Shown here piece after piece: positions 16,383 through 24,010 of a DNA stretch of 64,000 nucleotides. The DNA comes from JADLCB01 sp964398315 (GTDB lineage Bacteria > Planctomycetota > Phycisphaerae > Tepidisphaerales > Tepidisphaeraceae): assembly GCA_964398315.1 (NCBI GenBank), contig CAYNMV010000013.1:1-64000 (forward strand), read 5' to 3'. The notes beneath the pieces are model-generated. The model saw nothing but the letters and a program-made list of their open reading frames with translations, ran no database searches and was not told the origin of the DNA. A program made the translations under genes and the position numbers. The stretch's first letter is position 1. The number at the start of each line of letters is the position of its first letter.

Positions 16383-17192
16383 CTAGAAGCGGCGCAGATT
16401 GCCGATCGTCTGCAGTGCCTGGTCGGCGGTCTGGATCGACTGGCTGTTCAGTTCGAAAGCCCTCTGGGTCTTGATGAGCGTAACCAGCTCCTTGACCGGA
16501 TCGACGTTGCTGGCTTCAAGGAAGCCCTGGAGGATCTGGCCGGCCCCGTCTTCGCCGGGGTTGGATTCGATCGGCTCGCCGGAGGCATCGGTCTGGGTGT
16601 AGAGGCTCTGGCCAAGCAGTCTCAGGCCCTGGGGGTTGATGAACTGGTAGAGCTGCAGATTGCCGACGACCTGCTTCTGGTTCTGGCCGGCAATGCTGGC
16701 CTCGACGACGCCTTCCTGGCTGATCGAGATATCGGTGGTGCCGGCGGGGATGGTAATCGGCGGAACCAGGCGGTAGCCATCGCCCAGTCCGAGGACCAGG
16801 TCGCCCTCATTGTTGACGAAGAAGTTGCCGTTTCGGGTATAGGCGGTGCCATCGCCGATTGAGTCCATCACCTGGACGCGGAAAAAGCCATTGCCGGAGA
16901 TGCCGACATCGAGCTGCCGGCCGGTGTTCTCCATTGATCCCTGCTCCAGATCGAGCTGGGTATTGCTGATGCGCACGCCCAGGCCGACGAAGATGCCGGC
17001 CGGCGACAAGTCCCCTGCCGCCGTGGTGGTCCCCGGCTGCTTGAGCATGTTGTACATCAGGTCTTCGAAGTTGACCCGGCTGCGCTTGAAGGCAGTGGTC
17101 TCGGCGTTGGCGAGGTTGTTCGCCACCACGTCGATCCGGGTCGATAGAGCCCGAAGTCCCGTTGCTGCTGAATGGAGTGCTGTGATGGCCAT
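16383..17192 (-). CDS. flgG: Flagellar distal rod protein FlgG
   Basis: FlgG builds the distal rod of the flagellar basal body. The 269-residue protein starts MAITALHSAATGLRALSTRI, carries the rod signature VVANNLANAETTAFKRSRVN, the middle FlgE/F/G domain (LDVGISGNGFFRVQ), and ends with the conserved helix QRAFELNSQSIQTADQALQT. Length and motifs are typical. No strong Shine-Dalgarno sequence precedes the ATG. It lies 137 bases downstream of flgF. Confidence 0.97.
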   Translation of the reverse strand: MAITALHSAATGLRALSTRIDVVANNLANAETTAFKRSRVNFEDLMYNMLKQPGTTTAAGDLSPAGIFVGLGVRISNTQLDLEQGSMENTGRQLDVGISGNGFFRVQVMDSIGDGTAYTRNGNFFVNNEGDLVLGLGDGYRLVPPITIPAGTTDISISQEGVVEASIAGQNQKQVVGNLQLYQFINPQGLRLLGQSLYTQTDASGEPIESNPGEDGAGQILQGFLEASNVDPVKELVTLIKTQRAFELNSQSIQTADQALQTIGNLRRF

Positions 17193-17329
17193 GGTCTTTG
17201 ACTGTTATCGGACGCACCCGGTGCCGGACTTTGATGGAAACGAAGCAGGTAAGGATCCATGCCTGTTGCCTCAATGGCGGCCAGTACATCAGGCAACCGG
17301 CATCAATCACGCCCTATCCGCCCGCGCGC

Positions 17330-18094
17330 CTAGCTGATTTTGCCCACATCATTGACCAGCCGGCCCAGCATGGTGTCCTGGTAGCGGATCATGTTGGCAT
17401 TGGCTTCCAGTTGGCGCTGGGTTTCGATGAGCTGGGTGAGCTCGGTCGCGGGTGAGACGTTGGCGCGTTCGAGGAAGCCGGAGCGGATCTGGCCCGGGGC
17501 CGCGGCGGTGGCGGCGGCCGGCTGGGTCGCCCGGAAGCGGCCTTCACCCATCTTCACGAGCTGGCGCGTATCGGCGACCGTGTACAGACCAAGACGGGCA
17601 CGGACTTCGCCGCCCTGGCTGATCTGGCCGGCGTCATCGATCTGCACCGGTAGGCGCGGATCGAGCTGAATCGGATTGCCCTGATGATCGAGCACCTGCG
17701 CAGGATTGATGCCGCCGGTGATGAGGAATCCCTGCTTGTCAGTCATGAGCCGGCCATCCCGCGTGAGCAGCGTTTCGCTGCCCTGCCTCACGCCGAGAAA
17801 TCCTCTGCCATAAATGGCGACATCCAGCGTGCGGCCGGTTTCTTCCAGATCACCCTGGCTGTGATCGATCGCCGTCGGCGAGATGAGCAGGCCACCCCCC
17901 AGATTCTCCAGCAGCAGGTTGGAGCGCCCGGCCAGCGCCCGGCGATGCTGGGCCTCGGTCAGGCGCTCCTGGAACAGCGGCAGGTCGCGCTTGAAGCCGG
18001 TGGTCTCAGCATTGGCGAGATTGTTGGCAATGACATCCTGACGATGCGAGTTCGCCATGACACCGGTTGCGGAGAGATACAGGCCGTAGTGCAT
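17330..18094 (-). CDS. flgF: Flagellar proximal rod protein FlgF
   Basis: A second rod-family protein (254 residues) starting MHYGLYLSATGVMANSHRQD, with the signature VIANNLANAETTGFKRDLPL, the middle domain (LDVAIYGRGFLGV) and the C-terminal helix IETQRQLEANANMIRYQDTM. Position before flgG and similarity to the shorter rod proteins fit FlgF. It is the first recognisable flagellar structural gene of the block. No clear ribosome-binding site is seen. Confidence 0.92.
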   Translation of the reverse strand: MHYGLYLSATGVMANSHRQDVIANNLANAETTGFKRDLPLFQERLTEAQHRRALAGRSNLLLENLGGGLLISPTAIDHSQGDLEETGRTLDVAIYGRGFLGVRQGSETLLTRDGRLMTDKQGFLITGGINPAQVLDHQGNPIQLDPRLPVQIDDAGQISQGGEVRARLGLYTVADTRQLVKMGEGRFRATQPAAATAAAPGQIRSGFLERANVSPATELTQLIETQRQLEANANMIRYQDTMLGRLVNDVGKIS

Positions 18095-18110
18095 GGGTCT
18101 GGGTAAGGGG

Positions 18111-18180
18111 TGATGAGTAATGGGCCGATTTCATGGACCGATCAACGGGATGCGCTGTGCTGTCGGTGCATTACCCATGA
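18111..18180. repeat. Inverted TGATGAGTAATG motifs upstream of flgF
   Basis: TGATGAGTAATGGG (18111-18124) is matched in inverse orientation by CATTACCCATGA (18169-18180) with one mismatch in the 8-bp core. It is the third such pair in gaps of the flagellar block. Confidence 0.4.
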
Positions 18181-18202
18181 TGGTCCAGAAAGAAGCGACG
18201 AC

Positions 18203-18226
18203 GGCCCCGGTCCGAGGACCGGGGCC
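18203..18226 (-). terminator. GC-rich hairpin directly after the 64-codon gene
   Basis: GGCCCCGGTCC (18203-18213) and GGACCGGGGCC (18216-18226) form an 11-bp perfect stem with a two-base loop. It begins three bases past the stop codon of the small gene at 18230-18424. A T tract is lacking, so termination may be partial. Confidence 0.6.
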
Positions 18227-18229
18227 CGC

Positions 18230-18424
18230 TCATTCGCCGACGGCTGACTGGTCTTCCTTGACCTGCAGGCCGGTTCCACCGGCCGGGCGGCGCCGTCGAT
18301 CATCCGCTGGTTCAGGGGCGTGGCCCCGCTGCTGGTCGGCGAGTGCCCGCTGGTGCATCTCGACCGCCATCCTGGCGACCGCATCGATGCGAAGTTGAAG
18401 CGTCCTGCCATCCAGATACACCAT
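18230..18424 (-). CDS. Small hypothetical protein at the head of the flagellar block
   Basis: A 64-residue frame starting MVYLDGRTLQLRIDAVARMA, with GGAG seven bases before the ATG at 18424 and a strong hairpin immediately after the stop. The N-terminal half looks like an amphipathic helix, and the C-terminal half is Arg/Pro-rich and polar. I recognise no family. The well-placed ribosome-binding site and hairpin argue that it is real. Its position ahead of flgF suggests a link to motility, but this is only context. Confidence 0.6.
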   Translation of the reverse strand: MVYLDGRTLQLRIDAVARMAVEMHQRALADQQRGHAPEPADDRRRRPAGGTGLQVKEDQSAVGE

Positions 18425-18685
18425 CACAGCACTCCATTGCTGATCCAAACGGTAGTGCCCCAGATCAAGCCGTGTGCCAGCCGTGCCCAAGACCGTGTAT
18501 GAATGGTGGAGAAATCCGCCCGAAGAGACATAACGCTATATTTTCCAAGCAGTTATAAAGCACTACATTTTTCCCGACTGGGCGTTGGCACGCGCCTCGC
18601 GCCGGCTTGGGACAGGAAGGGTCGCGCAGCTTCAGCCGATTTCCAGCGCAGAACCTGCGCGACTTGCTGCCCGTGCGATCCGCGC

Positions 18686-18725
18686 AAAAAAGAGCGGCCA
18701 GCGCCTGGGGAGGAGCGCCGGCCGC
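18686..18725 (-). terminator. Rho-independent terminator of the catalase gene
   Basis: On the minus strand GCGGCCGGCGC (18715-18725) pairs with GCGCTGGCCGC (18694-18704, one G-T pair) around a 10-base loop, followed by TCTTTTTT. It ends 19 bases past the catalase stop. The rest of 18425-18744 holds only an AT-rich patch near 18530-18570 that could contain a promoter for the small gene. Confidence 0.88.
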
Positions 18726-18744
18726 GGGAGTGGTAACCAATCGG

Positions 18745-19653
18745 TCAGGAACGCGACTTTTCCCACAACTTGGTCGCGATCTCATAGATCTCTTCGGCCT
18801 TGTATTCCGGGGCGAACGCCTCGGAGATATTGGCCAGCTCGGGGAGACGGCCACCATCCGGCGGACCATCGACAAACTCAAGGGGCTTGCCATCTTCAGG
18901 ATGATTGCCGGTCCAGATGGCGCTGGCTTCCTTGTAGTCATCGAGGCTGAAGCGGTAGAGCCGCCGGTGCATCCCTTCGGCCTCAAACACCCGGGCTTCG
19001 GGGAAGGCGGAGTTGGGCAGCTTGGGGATGGGCAGCATCTCACTCATCTTCACACCCGTCAGCGTTTCCAGCGCCTTGGCATAGGCCAGGGCATGGACGC
19101 CGCCGCGAACGAACAGGTAGCCGAGCATGGTGCGGGCGGCCGGGTCCTTGGTCATCTCGTAGACGCGCAGCTTGTTGGTGCGGGCGCCGTTTTCGAGGAA
19201 GAAGTTGTGGACCAGGTCGAGGATCAGGTTACCGCTGGAGAAGACGTAGTCGCCAGTCCAGGCGTTGCCCACCGAGTTGCCCGGCATAGCGCCCAGGCCC
19301 GTAGCAATAAAGTGATGCGGATTGCCCTCCAGCCCCATTTGCAGCGGGGTGCCGGTGACATCGGCCGCATCATCGTCCTTGTCGGTTCGCTGGCCGTTGA
19401 GCAGGGAATTGATGGTGGCGGCGACGATTTCAATGTGCCCGTATTCCTCGGCGGCGATGTTGGCGATCAGGGCATAGTACGGCCTGGCCTTGTTGCGGCC
19501 ACGGAAGTTGAACGACTGGAACGTGTAGTTCATGAGCGTCGACATCTCACCGAAGCGCCCACCGAGCAGTTCCTGCACCGCGGCGGCCGAGGCTGGGTCC
19601 TGGCGGGTGGACATGGGCAATTCAACGGGTAGACGGTCAATTCTCAAAATCAT
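18745..19653 (-). CDS. Manganese catalase (non-heme)
   Basis: A dimanganese enzyme that converts hydrogen peroxide to water and oxygen. The 302-residue protein starts MILRIDRLPVELPMSTRQDP and shows all expected ligands: Glu36 (GGRFGEMSTLMNYTF), Glu70 and His73 (AAEEYGHIEI), Glu154 (NFFLENGAR) and His187 (RGGVHALAYAKALE), spaced as in the Lactobacillus enzyme. The start at 19653 is fixed by AAGGAG. It is divergent from an OxyR gene, and the shared upstream region has a tandem OxyR-type operator, so peroxide induction is expected. A strong terminator follows. Confidence 0.96.
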   Translation of the reverse strand: MILRIDRLPVELPMSTRQDPASAAAVQELLGGRFGEMSTLMNYTFQSFNFRGRNKARPYYALIANIAAEEYGHIEIVAATINSLLNGQRTDKDDDAADVTGTPLQMGLEGNPHHFIATGLGAMPGNSVGNAWTGDYVFSSGNLILDLVHNFFLENGARTNKLRVYEMTKDPAARTMLGYLFVRGGVHALAYAKALETLTGVKMSEMLPIPKLPNSAFPEARVFEAEGMHRRLYRFSLDDYKEASAIWTGNHPEDGKPLEFVDGPPDGGRLPELANISEAFAPEYKAEEIYEIATKLWEKSRS

Positions 19654-19719
19654 GCTTACTTGCTCCTTTGTTGGGAGGACCTCGGGAACAGACCGCCCGG
19701 TGCGGCCTTTACGCAAACA

Positions 19720-19749
19720 ACCATAGCCCCCGCCAACCAATCAGGCCAA
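19720..19749 (-). promoter_or_regulatory. Candidate catalase promoter overlapping the OxyR site
   Basis: On the minus strand TTGGCC (19744-19749) is followed after 18 bases by TATGGT (19720-19725). The -35 box touches the edge of the OxyR-type operator, the arrangement seen at promoters that OxyR activates. Boxes are imperfect. Confidence 0.5.
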
Positions 19750-19785
19750 TCGATTGAATGGATATCTTTAATAGATAGAATCTAT
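19749..19785. promoter_or_regulatory. Tandem OxyR operator
   Basis: ATAGATAGAATCTAT (19771-19785) matches every fixed position of the OxyR element ATAGnTnnnAnCTAT. Seven bases upstream, ATCGATTGAATGGAT (19749-19763) matches seven of ten fixed positions. The 7-base spacing equals that between the two elements bound by an OxyR tetramer. It ends six bases before the oxyR ATG, suggesting autorepression. Confidence 0.8.
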
Positions 19786-19790
19786 CAGAA

Positions 19791-20696
19791 ATGAATGTGC
19801 GCAATCTCGAGTACTTGCTGGCACTTTTGGAAGAAGGCCACTTCGGCCGTGCGGCGGCGCGCTGCGGCGTGACGCAACCCACGCTGAGCATGCAGATCGC
19901 GCAGCTCGAAGCGGAGCTGGGCACCCAGCTCTTCGAACGCCGGCCGCGCAAGGTGATCCCCACCCCCCAAGGCCAGGCCGTGGCCACCCAGGCGGCGGTG
20001 GTGCTCAATGAGATCAATCGCCTGCGCGAAATTGCCCGTATGCGGCGCGACCTGCTGGCCGGGCCGTTCCGCCTGGGGTTGATCCCGACGGTCGGCCCCT
20101 ACCTCCTGCCGCGCCTGCTGCCCATCCTCACCGATAACCGCCCGACCTTGCGTCTGATGCTGCGCGAGGGGCTGACAGCCGCGCTGGTCGAGCGCGTGCG
20201 GGCTGCGGACCTGGATGCGGCCATCCTCTCCCTGCCGGTGGAAGAGCGTGACATCGAGAGCGAACCGATCCTGGTCGAGCCGTTCGTTCTTGCCCTGCCG
20301 CCAGGGCACCGCCTGGAGCACCGCGATCCGATCGAGGTGGAAGACCTGGCCGGCGAAAGCCTGCTGTTCCTTGAGGAAGGCCACTGTATGCGCGATCAGA
20401 CCAGCGCCATCTGTCGGCGCATCCGCCGGCGCAAGGGTGAGCTCAGCCCCGCCGCCAGTGTCGAATCATTGCGGCAGATGGTGCACGTGGGGATGGGCTG
20501 CGCCCTGTTTCCGCACGGTGCAACGCTGGAGCCGTTTGCGCGCACGGTGCCGGTGGTTTTCCGGTCGCTGGGGCCTCACCCGCCCGCGCGGACGCTGGCA
20601 CTCGCCTGGCGGCGCGGATCCCCCTCCGGCACGCAGTTGCGCGCCCTGGCGGTGGAGATCCGCCAGAAGCTGGAGGCCACCCCACCCCCAGCCTGA
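19791..20696 (+). CDS. oxyR: Hydrogen peroxide sensor OxyR (LysR family)
   Basis: A LysR-type regulator of 301 residues. The N-terminal helix-turn-helix (FGRAAARCGVTQPTLSMQIA) is followed by the LysR sensor domain. LEEGHCMRDQTSAIC places cysteines at residues 199 and 208, the same numbers and spacing as the disulfide pair of E. coli OxyR, so it should sense peroxide. The start at 19791 lies only six bases after a perfect OxyR element. It diverges from the manganese catalase gene, its most likely target. A less likely reading is a generic LysR protein, but the cysteine pair and operator argue strongly for OxyR. Confidence 0.95.
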   Translation: MNVRNLEYLLALLEEGHFGRAAARCGVTQPTLSMQIAQLEAELGTQLFERRPRKVIPTPQGQAVATQAAVVLNEINRLREIARMRRDLLAGPFRLGLIPTVGPYLLPRLLPILTDNRPTLRLMLREGLTAALVERVRAADLDAAILSLPVEERDIESEPILVEPFVLALPPGHRLEHRDPIEVEDLAGESLLFLEEGHCMRDQTSAICRRIRRRKGELSPAASVESLRQMVHVGMGCALFPHGATLEPFARTVPVVFRSLGPHPPARTLALAWRRGSPSGTQLRALAVEIRQKLEATPPPA

Positions 20697-20752
20697 TCCG
20701 GTCACTCCAGCGGCCGCTTGCCCGCACACCGACCACGAATACACTGCCCCGC

Positions 20753-21559
20753 GTGCCTGTTGATTTCAGTCCATATCAGGCCGTCCTGCTGGACTTGGAC
20801 GGCACGCTCTACCACGAAGACCACGCCCTGCCCGGGGCCATGGACCTGATCCGCCGTTTGCAGGCCGAGGGCCGGCCGTTCGCGTGCCTGAGTAACTCAA
20901 CCACCAGTCCCCTGCGCATCGTGATGCGCTTACAGCGGATGGGGGTGGAGGTGGATCCCAGCCGTATCTATACCGCTGCCGCGGCCGCCGCCGACTATGT
21001 GCTGAAGGCATTTTCGCCCGAAAAGACCAGCGCCCCCCGCCCACGCGTCTACAACCTGGCAACCGAAGGGGTACAGGAAATGCTCGATGGGTCGGTTGAC
21101 TGGGTGCAGACCGCCGGCGAGCCATGCCACGCGATCATCATTGGCGCTCCCAGCAACGTCTACGCTATTGAGGAGCGCCTGCGCACCGCACTGGTGCTGG
21201 CACGGCACGGGGCGAAGCTGATCGGTATCTGCGCGGATCGCGTCTACCCCAGCCCCCGCGGCCTGGAATTCGGCTCAGGCGCACTGACCCACATGCTCGC
21301 CTACGCCGCCAACAGCGAGCCACTGTTCAGCGGCAAGCCACAGCCCATCTTCTTCCACAGCCTGTGCCAGCGGCTGGGTGTGGATCCACAATGGTGCCTG
21401 CTGATCGGTGACAACCTCGAGGCCGACATCCTGGGCGCCAAGCAGGTGGGGATGCGCACGATTCTCACGCTCACCGGTGTCACCCGCCGCCGTGACCTGC
21501 TGGCTGTCGCCCCCGAAGACCAGCCGGACATGGTTGTAGAGGATTTGACGGAAGTGTGA
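20753..21559 (+). CDS. HAD-superfamily IIA phosphatase (NagD/phosphoglycolate phosphatase type)
   Basis: A haloacid-dehalogenase-fold hydrolase of 268 residues. Motif I is LLDLDGTLYHEDHALPGA, motif II SNSTTS, the motif III lysine lies in FSGKPQPIFF, and motif IV is IGDNLEADILGAKQVGM. The cap between motifs II and III is the C2 type of the NagD/PGP group. Substrate cannot be told from sequence. The start is a GTG at 20753, 56 bases after oxyR; no in-frame ATG lies nearby. A perfect hairpin follows the stop. Confidence 0.88.
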   Translation: MPVDFSPYQAVLLDLDGTLYHEDHALPGAMDLIRRLQAEGRPFACLSNSTTSPLRIVMRLQRMGVEVDPSRIYTAAAAAADYVLKAFSPEKTSAPRPRVYNLATEGVQEMLDGSVDWVQTAGEPCHAIIIGAPSNVYAIEERLRTALVLARHGAKLIGICADRVYPSPRGLEFGSGALTHMLAYAANSEPLFSGKPQPIFFHSLCQRLGVDPQWCLLIGDNLEADILGAKQVGMRTILTLTGVTRRRDLLAVAPEDQPDMVVEDLTEV

Positions 21560-21571
21560 GGGAGAAGGGCA

Positions 21572-21625
21572 TAACGCGGCATGCGTAAAGAGGAGGTTCG
21601 CCTCCTCTTTACGCATGCCGCGTTA
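21572..21625. terminator. Bidirectional terminator: 25-bp perfect stem with TTCG loop
   Basis: Arms 21572-21596 and 21601-21625 are perfectly complementary (arm begins TAACGCGGCATGCGTAAAGA) and the loop is TTCG. It lies exactly between the convergent HAD and TadG-like genes, 12 bases after one stop and 15 after the other. Confidence 0.85.
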
Positions 21626-21640
21626 CACATGAACTGCTAT

Positions 21641-22723
21641 CTACTCCACCAGGACAACCTTCTGCGGCCGCTTGATTTCGATCACGCGTTCGCCGGCGTT
21701 GTTGTTCCACTCGTAGAAGTCCCAGGTGGCCAGGTACAGCCGGGTAGCACCCTCGGGGACGACAAACTCCTGTTTAACCGGCACCTTGTTGCCATCCGGC
21801 CCGTCCACCCACGCAGTACCATCGCCGATGAAGAAAATCTGCTTGAGCTTCGGTTCATAGCGCAACTGGTTGCGTGACTCGGGTGTTGAGGCATCCCGCG
21901 TTTCGGGCGATGGCGTATTGTCCGGGCGATCCGGGCCGAGGAAGACACCCACCAGGGCGTTGATCGGGCAGTTGATGTCGGCGATGCCGTGCTCCGAGCC
22001 ACGGGTGTTGCGGCCGATATCCTTCTTGGTGCCGTTCTCGCCCGTCTGGCCGTCGGGCTCATAGAACGGCAGGTTGGGGTCATGGCGGGTGGTGCCGGCG
22101 ATGTTGTCGAAGGTCAGCACCTGGCCCGGCACGATCGGCAGGCCCTGCACCGGCTGGGGCGATTGCTTGCGGATGCGCGGATCATTGCTCCACCAGTCAC
22201 CCGCGTAGTCGGGGCTGTTGTGCGGATTGTACAGGCTGGCAACGGTTCCCTTGGGCATGCCCGAGAGGAACGGGTTGGCCGTGCCCCAGACCTCCTGCTC
22301 CACCTCCACCGCCGGCACCACCCGCGCCACCGCCCGGCTGCTCACCGTCTTGGTTGGCATGCGGACAAGCTGCCCCAGGGTCAGCGGCACCTGCATCGCC
22401 TCCAGCTCGACGGCCACGCGCGTGTACTGGCCGTGGGTGCTGTCCCAATCGAGCCACTCGATCTTCTTGATCTGCGCGGGCTGTCCGCCGATCGTGTTGG
22501 CCAGGCGGGCCTTTTCGGCGAACTCGCGGGCCCGGGTGGTTCCCTGCTTCAACTGGCTGGCGGCGGCGATCGCAATCGAATCGGCGGCCTGGCGCATCTG
22601 TGTCCGCACCATCACCACCCGCGCCCACTCCAGTGACAGCGAAGCAATGGCCACCAGCCCAAGCAGCATGACCACCGACCAGACGAGCGTCGCACCGCGC
22701 CGCATACGATTCGTTTGATGCAT
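21641..22723 (-). CDS. TadG-like membrane-anchored protein with a possible PA-IL-type lectin domain
   Basis: A 360-residue protein starting MHQTNRMRRGATLVWSVVML. The basic stretch followed by one hydrophobic helix and AADSIAIAAASQLKQG is the TadE/TadG pattern of Flp pilus pseudopilins. After about residue 130 comes a large extracellular region. Its last part (INALVGVFLG; FFIGDGTAWVDGP; LYLATWDFYEWNNNAG) resembles the PA-IL/LecA galactose-binding fold; this is a by-eye judgement. No tad secretion genes lie nearby. An ATG five codons upstream (22738) is an alternative start. Confidence 0.7.
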   Translation of the reverse strand: MHQTNRMRRGATLVWSVVMLLGLVAIASLSLEWARVVMVRTQMRQAADSIAIAAASQLKQGTTRAREFAEKARLANTIGGQPAQIKKIEWLDWDSTHGQYTRVAVELEAMQVPLTLGQLVRMPTKTVSSRAVARVVPAVEVEQEVWGTANPFLSGMPKGTVASLYNPHNSPDYAGDWWSNDPRIRKQSPQPVQGLPIVPGQVLTFDNIAGTTRHDPNLPFYEPDGQTGENGTKKDIGRNTRGSEHGIADINCPINALVGVFLGPDRPDNTPSPETRDASTPESRNQLRYEPKLKQIFFIGDGTAWVDGPDGNKVPVKQEFVVPEGATRLYLATWDFYEWNNNAGERVIEIKRPQKVVLVE

Positions 22724-22968
22724 TGTCAAAAATCTCATGGCGTGCGATAACTATGCGCCAATCAAGGACATCTCCAATCGCCTGCAACGTCCCGTAACCT
22801 GCCTTTGGCACCCATTTGCATCAATCCGCGTAACCCCTGCCATTCAAGCAGTCTGTGCCGGATGTACAGCTGAAACAGCGGTCCATGCCCGGCCGCGGGC
22901 CTCGCCTGAAGCCGAGTCTTTTGCCTGGTTGGCTTCCCTCGCCCGCCGCGCGGGCGTACCCTGCTGGT

Positions 22969-23880
22969 ATGCCCTCGATCTGGATCAACAACCGCCTTAT
23001 CGATGAAGCCGATGCCTCGGTCCCGGTTGGCGATGCCGGCCTGCTATACGCCGCCGGGGTGTTCACCACCCTGCGCGCTTTCGGCGGACGGGTTTATCGC
23101 CTGACCGACCATCTGGCCCGCCTGCGCGCCAGTTGCGATGCCCTGTTCATCCCCCTGCAGTACAAGGACAACCAGTTGGCGGTCGCCATCGATGAGTTGC
23201 TGGACCGCAACGAACTGACCGATGCCCGCCTGCGCCTGACCGTCACCCGCGGCACCAGCACCCAGGATCCGCTGCACGGCCAGCACCTCCAGCCCAATGT
23301 CTTCCTCACCGCCGCCCCCTTTACCCCTTACCCGGCCGAGTTCTATCAGCGCGGCATCACCGTTGCCCTGGTCGATGAGCAGAAGCTGAACCCCTACGAC
23401 CTGCAGGCCGGGCACAAGACCCTCAACTACTTCTCCCGTCTGGCCGCCCTGCGCGGGGCCAACAAGATCGGGGCAGCCGAGGCCTTGTGGTTCAATGTCC
23501 ACAACTACCTGCAGTCCGGCAGCATCACCAACGTCTTTGTTGTGAAGAACAACCAGCTCCGCATCCCTCCCACGCCCGAGGAGCTGCGCGACAAGGCCCT
23601 GGCCGAGACCATCCCGTATCCGAAAAGCAACGTCCTGCCCGGCATCACCCGCAAGGCGATCCTGACCCTGGCCGGGCAGTCGAACATCGAGACGAAACTG
23701 ACCGCCCTGACCGTCAATGACCTGCTGGATGCCGATGAGGTGTTCGTGACCAACAGCGTCATGCTGATCATGCCCGTCACCCGCATCGAGCGCAAGGAAA
23801 TCGCCGGCGGCCAGCCCGGCCCGATCACCCGCCAGCTTGCCCGCGCGCTGGAGGACGACATCCGCACCCAAGCAGGCTGA
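22969..23880 (+). CDS. ilvE: Class IV aminotransferase (branched-chain aminotransferase type)
   Basis: A PLP enzyme of 303 residues starting MPSIWINNRLIDEADASVPV. The Schiff-base lysine is Lys150 in LQAGHKTLNYFSRL; SGSITNVFVVKNNQL and LPGITRKAIL are the usual cofactor-phosphate and C-terminal motifs. The family includes branched-chain aminotransferases, D-alanine aminotransferase and aminodeoxychorismate lyase, which are hard to separate by eye. ilvD lies 130 bases downstream on the same strand, which favours valine/isoleucine/leucine synthesis. The longer upstream in-frame sequence is Arg/Pro-rich and not family-like, so the ATG at 22969 is preferred. Confidence 0.8.
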   Translation: MPSIWINNRLIDEADASVPVGDAGLLYAAGVFTTLRAFGGRVYRLTDHLARLRASCDALFIPLQYKDNQLAVAIDELLDRNELTDARLRLTVTRGTSTQDPLHGQHLQPNVFLTAAPFTPYPAEFYQRGITVALVDEQKLNPYDLQAGHKTLNYFSRLAALRGANKIGAAEALWFNVHNYLQSGSITNVFVVKNNQLRIPPTPEELRDKALAETIPYPKSNVLPGITRKAILTLAGQSNIETKLTALTVNDLLDADEVFVTNSVMLIMPVTRIERKEIAGGQPGPITRQLARALEDDIRTQAG

Positions 23881-24010
23881 TGCGGATGCGCTTTGGGGCA
23901 GCATCGCCGGCTGCGCCCGTTGACCAATGCGTGATCATCGCGGCGGCCCACGGCCGGCCTGCGGGGATTAGTGTTTCCTCACGAGCAGCTTTCCCATTAC
24001 CCTGTCAGGC

